Assembly (NCBI GenBank): GCA_051011595.1
Contig: JBPCTQ010000328.1
Location: 1 to 9,046, forward strand
Origin: JAOUEE01 sp051011595
Lineage (GTDB): Bacteria; Actinomycetota; Acidimicrobiia; Acidimicrobiales; SHLQ01
Direction: 5' to 3'
DNA length: 9,046 bases
In this document: piece by piece, positions 5,970 through 9,046 of the stretch
Position numbering within the stretch: the stretch's first letter is position 1
Layout of the letters: every line of letters starts with the position of its first letter
Notes under the pieces: model-generated
The model's input: only the letters and a program-made list of their open reading frames with translations
Told to the model about the DNA's origin: nothing
The model's database searches: none
Translations under genes and position numbers: made by a program

Positions 5970-5975
5970 AGACTA
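5970..5975 (-). promoter_or_regulatory. Putative -10 box for leaderless SRPBCC transcript
   Basis: Minus-strand TAGTCT (TAnnnT type) is followed by exactly 6 bases and then the ATG at 5963. There is no Shine-Dalgarno sequence in the 6-base gap and no clear -35 box. The spacing is identical to that seen at the L,D-transpeptidase and NifU-like starts. Confidence 0.45.
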
Positions 5976-6044
5976 CGGTTCGAGACGTTCATGTGGGTTG
6001 GTACGACGGCGAATGGCATCTGGATGAGCGGCCCCCGACCTCTG

Positions 6045-6791
6045 TCAGCCGAACGCCGGCTGGTAGATCGACACGTGGGCATCGGCGCGAGGGCCGAACG
6101 GGGTGCCCGCCCAGTCGGCTGACCGTTCCACGAGCGCCAGTCCGGCGCGAGCGGCCAGTTGATCGAGCTCGGTGGGCGACACCCAACGCAGTTCCCAGGG
6201 CCGGATCCGGCGGCGACCGTCGGTGTGGATCTCGATGTGGCGACCGATCACATGATGGGCGTCGTCGCCCCGCCGGGTGGACGTGAGCACGGTGACGTCG
6301 CCGTCGTCACTGCGCAGCGAGGTGCCCTGATCCGGCGTCAGTGCGGGATCGGGTGGGATGAGCACCTCCACGGCCAGGTGGCCGCCGGGTTCGATCACCC
6401 GGGCGGCCTCGGCCAGGCAGCGGCGCTGGGCCTGGGGCGCCGTCAGATTGCAGATGGTGTTGTAGGCGATGAACACGACGGCGAACGACCGGGTACGCAT
6501 CGGCAACACCGACATGTCGGCTTCCACCAACGGGCAGCGATCGTCGCCACCGTTCTTGGCGGCCAACCGACGGTTCATCTCCGGCGACACATCCAGCGCC
6601 ACCACATCGGCGCCGGCGGCCCGTAGCGGGTGGGCCAGGCGACCGGTGCCCGATCCCAGCTCCAAAATGGGGCCCCCGTCGGCCAGCCGGCTGAGCCGGG
6701 AGACGGTGGTGTTCACGTCGGAGACGTCGGCGTACCACTCGTCGTACACATCGGCGAAGGAACGGCCGTACAGCCCGGGGTCAGCGTCCAC
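6045..6791 (-). CDS. Class I SAM-dependent methyltransferase
   Basis: A 248-residue soluble methyltransferase that would transfer a methyl group from S-adenosylmethionine to an unidentified acceptor. Family elements run in order: an N-terminal cap (LYGRSFADVYDEWY, about 7-20), motif I ILELGSGTGR at 42-51, and the acidic motif II strand VVALDVSPEM at 63-72. The adenine-binding EADMSVLP follows at 90-97, the motif IV strand FAVVFIAYNT at 103-112, and ARVIEPGGHLAVEV at 130-143. The C-terminal half carries a small beta-rich insertion common in members of this type. The start is GTG at 6791, just before the family's usual N-terminal sequence; no ATG sits nearby and only a weak CAGACT box lies 7 bases upstream. 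It is divergent from the membrane operon at 6848 and precedes the SRPBCC gene. It could act on a lipid or small molecule; the sequence does not say. Confidence 0.9.
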   Translation of the reverse strand: MDADPGLYGRSFADVYDEWYADVSDVNTTVSRLSRLADGGPILELGSGTGRLAHPLRAAGADVVALDVSPEMNRRLAAKNGGDDRCPLVEADMSVLPMRTRSFAVVFIAYNTICNLTAPQAQRRCLAEAARVIEPGGHLAVEVLIPPDPALTPDQGTSLRSDDGDVTVLTSTRRGDDAHHVIGRHIEIHTDGRRRIRPWELRWVSPTELDQLAARAGLALVERSADWAGTPFGPRADAHVSIYQPAFG

Positions 6792-6847
6792 GGCGAGCAG
6801 TCTGGCAGAGACCAGAATGACCCCATCGCCCCGAACCGAACCGCATC

Positions 6848-7762
6848 ATGAACGCCGAGTGGGCTGCCCCCGAGACCCCGGCCGAGGCCGACGGACCGGT
6901 TGCTCGCCGTCGGCCGGCGGGTGTCGCCCGGCTCGATCCGGTGAGCACCCAGCCCGTCCCGGTACCGATGCGACCGCTGTCGATGGGCGAGATCCTCGAT
7001 GGGGCCTTCGAAACCATCCGGTTGGCGCCGGGGTTGATCCTCGGGCTCACCGCCTTGGTGGTGGTACCGGCCGAGCTCTGGATGTCGTGGCTCGACCGCG
7101 ATCTTCTCGACGGCAGCGAGTGGCGGTACGTGTTGTCGCGACCGCTGAGGTATCTGGTCGACGCCGGAGCCGAGACCGAAGGACCATCGGAATGGGCGGT
7201 GTGGCTCACCATGGGAATCGGCCTGGTGGTGCCGGCCGCGTGTGCGGTCGGGATCGGGCGAGTGTTGTCGGCCTGGTATGCCGGCACCCCCATCACCGCC
7301 CGTGATGCCGCCGTCGAGATGGGCAAACGGAGCTGGGTGGTGCTGTTGATCGCCCCGATCCGGGGGGTGGCGTCGTTGGCGTTCGGGATCCCGCTGGTGT
7401 TCCTGATGCTCACTGGGCCCATCATCGGCGTCGAAGGGGTCGGGCCTGGGGCGGCGTTGACCCGGTCGTGGAACCTGGTCAATCGCCGGTTCGGGTCGGC
7501 GCTGGGTTTCTACCTGCTGTCGGCCTTCTTGTTCTTCGTACTGACCGCCACGCTCAACGTGGTGCCGCTCATCTTCGGGCAGTTGTTCCTGGGCGAGATT
7601 CGGTGGGTGCTGATGGTGGCGGCCAACATCGCCATCACCGTGTTGTTGACGGCATTCCTCGCCGCCGGCACGTCGTTGCTGTACCTGGATTCGCGAGTTC
7701 GGGTCGAGGGCCTCGACCTCGAGCTCCAGCTGGTCGACTTGTGGCCGGAGCCGGGGCGATGA
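6848..7762 (+). CDS. Multi-span membrane protein, GDPD-membrane-domain-like
   Basis: A 304-residue integral membrane protein resembling the glycerophosphoryl diester phosphodiesterase membrane-domain family found in actinobacteria; there is no phosphodiesterase catalytic domain here. Residues 1-40 are polar and Pro/Ala-rich. RPLSMGEILDGAF at 42-54 is the family's usual opening. Hydrophobic spans lie at about 62-79, 117-139, 164-190, 218-241 and 255-278. The segment ALTRSWNLVNRRFGSAL at about 203-219 and the closing LLYLDSRVRVEGLDLEL at about 277-293 are also typical. ATG 6848 is the first in-frame start; ATG 6968, just before the conserved part, is an alternative. Neither has a clear ribosome site; CAGAAT at 6813-6818 might be a -10 box. 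Its stop overlaps the next start by 4 bases (ATGA), so it heads an operon with the DUF4129 and DUF4350 genes. Its biochemical role is unknown. Confidence 0.82.
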   Translation: MNAEWAAPETPAEADGPVARRRPAGVARLDPVSTQPVPVPMRPLSMGEILDGAFETIRLAPGLILGLTALVVVPAELWMSWLDRDLLDGSEWRYVLSRPLRYLVDAGAETEGPSEWAVWLTMGIGLVVPAACAVGIGRVLSAWYAGTPITARDAAVEMGKRSWVVLLIAPIRGVASLAFGIPLVFLMLTGPIIGVEGVGPGAALTRSWNLVNRRFGSALGFYLLSAFLFFVLTATLNVVPLIFGQLFLGEIRWVLMVAANIAITVLLTAFLAAGTSLLYLDSRVRVEGLDLELQLVDLWPEPGR

Positions 7763-8511
7763 CGCCGTTGATCCTCGTCGGTCGGGTGCTCGCCCAGGGA
7801 GTGCGGACCCCCGAACACGACCCCGACGATGTCGATCGCCTGGCCGACGACATCCTCGGGCGCGCCGAGTTCCAGCCGCCGGAGCGCACCTGGCTGCGGC
7901 GTCAGTGGGATCGATTCGCCGACTGGCTGCGGTCGTTGTTCGACGACGGCAACGAACAGATTCCCGAGGCCGACATCCCGACCGAGGCGGCCAGCGGTGG
8001 TGGGCCCGGGTCGCTGGTGGCCTACCTGTTGTTGGCCGCCGTCCTGGTCTTGGCTGCGTGGGTCATCTGGCGGGTGGTCAAGCATCGCCCGCCCCGGGCC
8101 GTATCCGACGACGATCCCGACGTCACCATCGACATCGACGAACACCGCAGTTCCTCGGACTGGCGGTCCCGGGCCGAGGCCCTGGCCGCCGATGGCCAGT
8201 GGAAGGAGTCGGTGCGGGCCTGGCTGCGGTGGGGGGTGGCCAGCCTGATCGACCGAGATGTGCTGGAGGACGTGCCCGGGCGCACCACCGGCGAATTCCG
8301 ACGATCGGTGGCCGACGATCACCCCGACCTCCAGGCCGACTTCGATCGGGCCAGTTTGTTGTTCGACGAGGTCTGGTATGCCGACCGCCCGGCCACCGCC
8401 GAAACGGTTGAGAGCATGCGTCGCGACATCGAGGCGGTGGTCGAGCAGGCCCCTCGGCGCCATCGATCTCGCCGCGACGATTCGACCCGACCAATGGCCG
8501 AGATCTCATGA
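7759..8511 (+). CDS. DUF4129 domain membrane protein
   Basis: A 250-residue protein with a central membrane span at about 85-106 (SLVAYLLLAAVLVLAAWVIW). The N-terminal segment (DILGRAEFQPPERTWLRRQWDRFADWLRSLF, about 32-61) is probably on the extracellular face. The C-terminal cytoplasmic DUF4129 domain spans about 135-230: DWRSRAEALAADGQWKESVRAWLRW, then GRTTGEFRRSV and SLLFDEVWYADRPAT, which is the most conserved part. DUF4129 is also found at the C-terminus of membrane-bound transglutaminase-like proteins; no such domain is present here. The start at 7759 overlaps the preceding stop by 4 bases (ATGA), and its own stop overlaps the next start the same way. This suggests translational coupling and a stoichiometric membrane complex. 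No activity has been assigned to the domain. Confidence 0.88.
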   Translation: MTPLILVGRVLAQGVRTPEHDPDDVDRLADDILGRAEFQPPERTWLRRQWDRFADWLRSLFDDGNEQIPEADIPTEAASGGGPGSLVAYLLLAAVLVLAAWVIWRVVKHRPPRAVSDDDPDVTIDIDEHRSSSDWRSRAEALAADGQWKESVRAWLRWGVASLIDRDVLEDVPGRTTGEFRRSVADDHPDLQADFDRASLLFDEVWYADRPATAETVESMRRDIEAVVEQAPRRHRSRRDDSTRPMAEIS

Positions 8512-9046
8512 GCCGCCGGTCGCTTTTGGCCCTGTTGGGTCTGGCCGTCGCCCTGGTGGTCATGATCGCGGTGATCGGTGGAGGCGACGACCGCGGGGAG
8601 CCGCTGCACCCCGACAACACCCAGCCGTCGGGCACTCGGGCGCTGGTGTTGCTCGTGGAGGAGCTGGGCAACGATGTCACGGTCGCCGACAACGAACCGG
8701 GCGCCGCCGATGTGGTGGTGATCCTGCGCGATCGGCTCATCGACGACACCCACGACCGGCTCCGGCGCTTCGTCGATGACGGAGGCACCGTGGTGGTGGC
8801 CGATTCGTCCTCACCGCTGGCCGCCGGCGCTGGTCGGCGCGCCGCGGGAGGCGGCAATCGCTGCACGATCGAGGCCTGGGCCGACATCGACATCACTCAG
8901 GTGGCGCCCGCAGTGGCGCCGCTCGATCCCGACGGTTCGCCGTACTGCCTGGGCACCGAAACCGGCGCGGTGGTGACCACTCGAACCATGGGTGACGGCG
9001 TGGTGATCTCGGTGTCGGCCGCGTTGTTGTTCACCAACCGCTACCT
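8508..9046 (+). CDS. DUF4350 domain protein, 3'-truncated by window end
   Basis: The first 179 residues of a protein that runs off the right edge with no stop. A short Arg pair (SRRS) precedes one membrane span at about 5-24 (SLLALLGLAVALVVMIAVIG). The exported part opens with LHPDNTQPSGTRALVLLVEELGNDV at about 35-59. VVVILRDRLIDDTHDRLRRFVDDGGTVVVAD follows at about 68-98, and this Rossmann-like strand-helix-strand pattern is characteristic of DUF4350. DUF4350 resembles glutamine-amidotransferase-like folds but no catalytic triad is evident in the visible part. Cys125 and Cys149 might pair outside the cell. The start ATG overlaps the DUF4129 stop (ATGA). The rest of the gene, and probably a MoxR ATPase and DUF58 gene, should follow beyond the window. 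Confidence 0.85.
   Translation, partial: MSRRSLLALLGLAVALVVMIAVIGGGDDRGEPLHPDNTQPSGTRALVLLVEELGNDVTVADNEPGAADVVVILRDRLIDDTHDRLRRFVDDGGTVVVADSSSPLAAGAGRRAAGGGNRCTIEAWADIDITQVAPAVAPLDPDGSPYCLGTETGAVVTTRTMGDGVVISVSAALLFTNRY

Noticed and set aside
5964..6044. Possible terminator or small RNA in the gap between the methyltransferase and SRPBCC genes
   Set aside because: I found no convincing hairpin or T-tract; the only recognisable element is the -10-like box of the SRPBCC gene.
6469..7305. A 278-codon plus-strand frame over the methyltransferase/membrane protein junction
   Set aside because: It overlaps well-supported genes on both strands and has low-complexity Arg/Gly/Ser content only.

Overview
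The window is a GC-rich, densely packed bacterial chromosome segment that looks ordinary and vertically inherited. I see no rRNA, tRNA, CRISPR array, insertion sequence or phage gene. The coding style suggests a high-GC actinobacterium, and my best guess is an Acidimicrobiia-type lineage. The reasons are a MurA carrying Asp at the usual catalytic Cys, a rhomboid protease with an N-terminal zinc finger, a DUF4129/DUF4350 envelope operon, and several genes whose start codon lies 6 bases after a TAnnnT-type -10 box, as in leaderless actinobacterial transcripts. The assignment is inference from gene content, not a phylogeny.

Left part (1-2831): the 3' part of a KANL3/Tex30-type alpha/beta hydrolase (+) runs stop-to-stop into a lipoprotein L,D-transpeptidase (-). 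Upstream of the latter, on the same strand, is a major facilitator superfamily transporter with an unusual soluble N-terminal region of about 108 residues. The transporter is divergent from murA across 62 bases.

Middle (2832-6044): murA (+) converges on a 62-residue single-span membrane protein (-). That gene is divergent, over 24 bases, from a NifU C-terminal-domain iron-sulfur scaffold (+), and the two putative -10 boxes overlap. A hairpin follows the NifU-like gene, then comes the zinc-finger rhomboid protease (+). The rhomboid gene converges, 10 bases stop-to-stop, on an SRPBCC-fold protein (-).

Right part (6045-9046): a class I SAM-dependent methyltransferase (-) lies upstream of the SRPBCC gene and is divergent from a three-gene operon (+). 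The operon encodes a multi-span glycerophosphodiester-phosphodiesterase-membrane-domain-like protein, a DUF4129 protein and a DUF4350 protein cut by the window end. Both operon junctions are 4-base ATGA stop/start overlaps. In actinobacteria this set commonly precedes a MoxR ATPase and a DUF58 protein, which would lie just outside the window.

Functionally the window leans to the cell envelope: peptidoglycan precursor synthesis (MurA), peptidoglycan cross-linking (L,D-transpeptidase), membrane proteolysis (rhomboid), transport (MFS), and a membrane operon of unknown purpose. No intergenic gap exceeds 100 bases. I did not find a clearly novel multi-gene system. The points most worth a second look are the recurrent leaderless-promoter architecture, the Asp-type MurA, the overlapping divergent promoters, the MFS N-terminal region and the DUF4129/DUF4350 operon.
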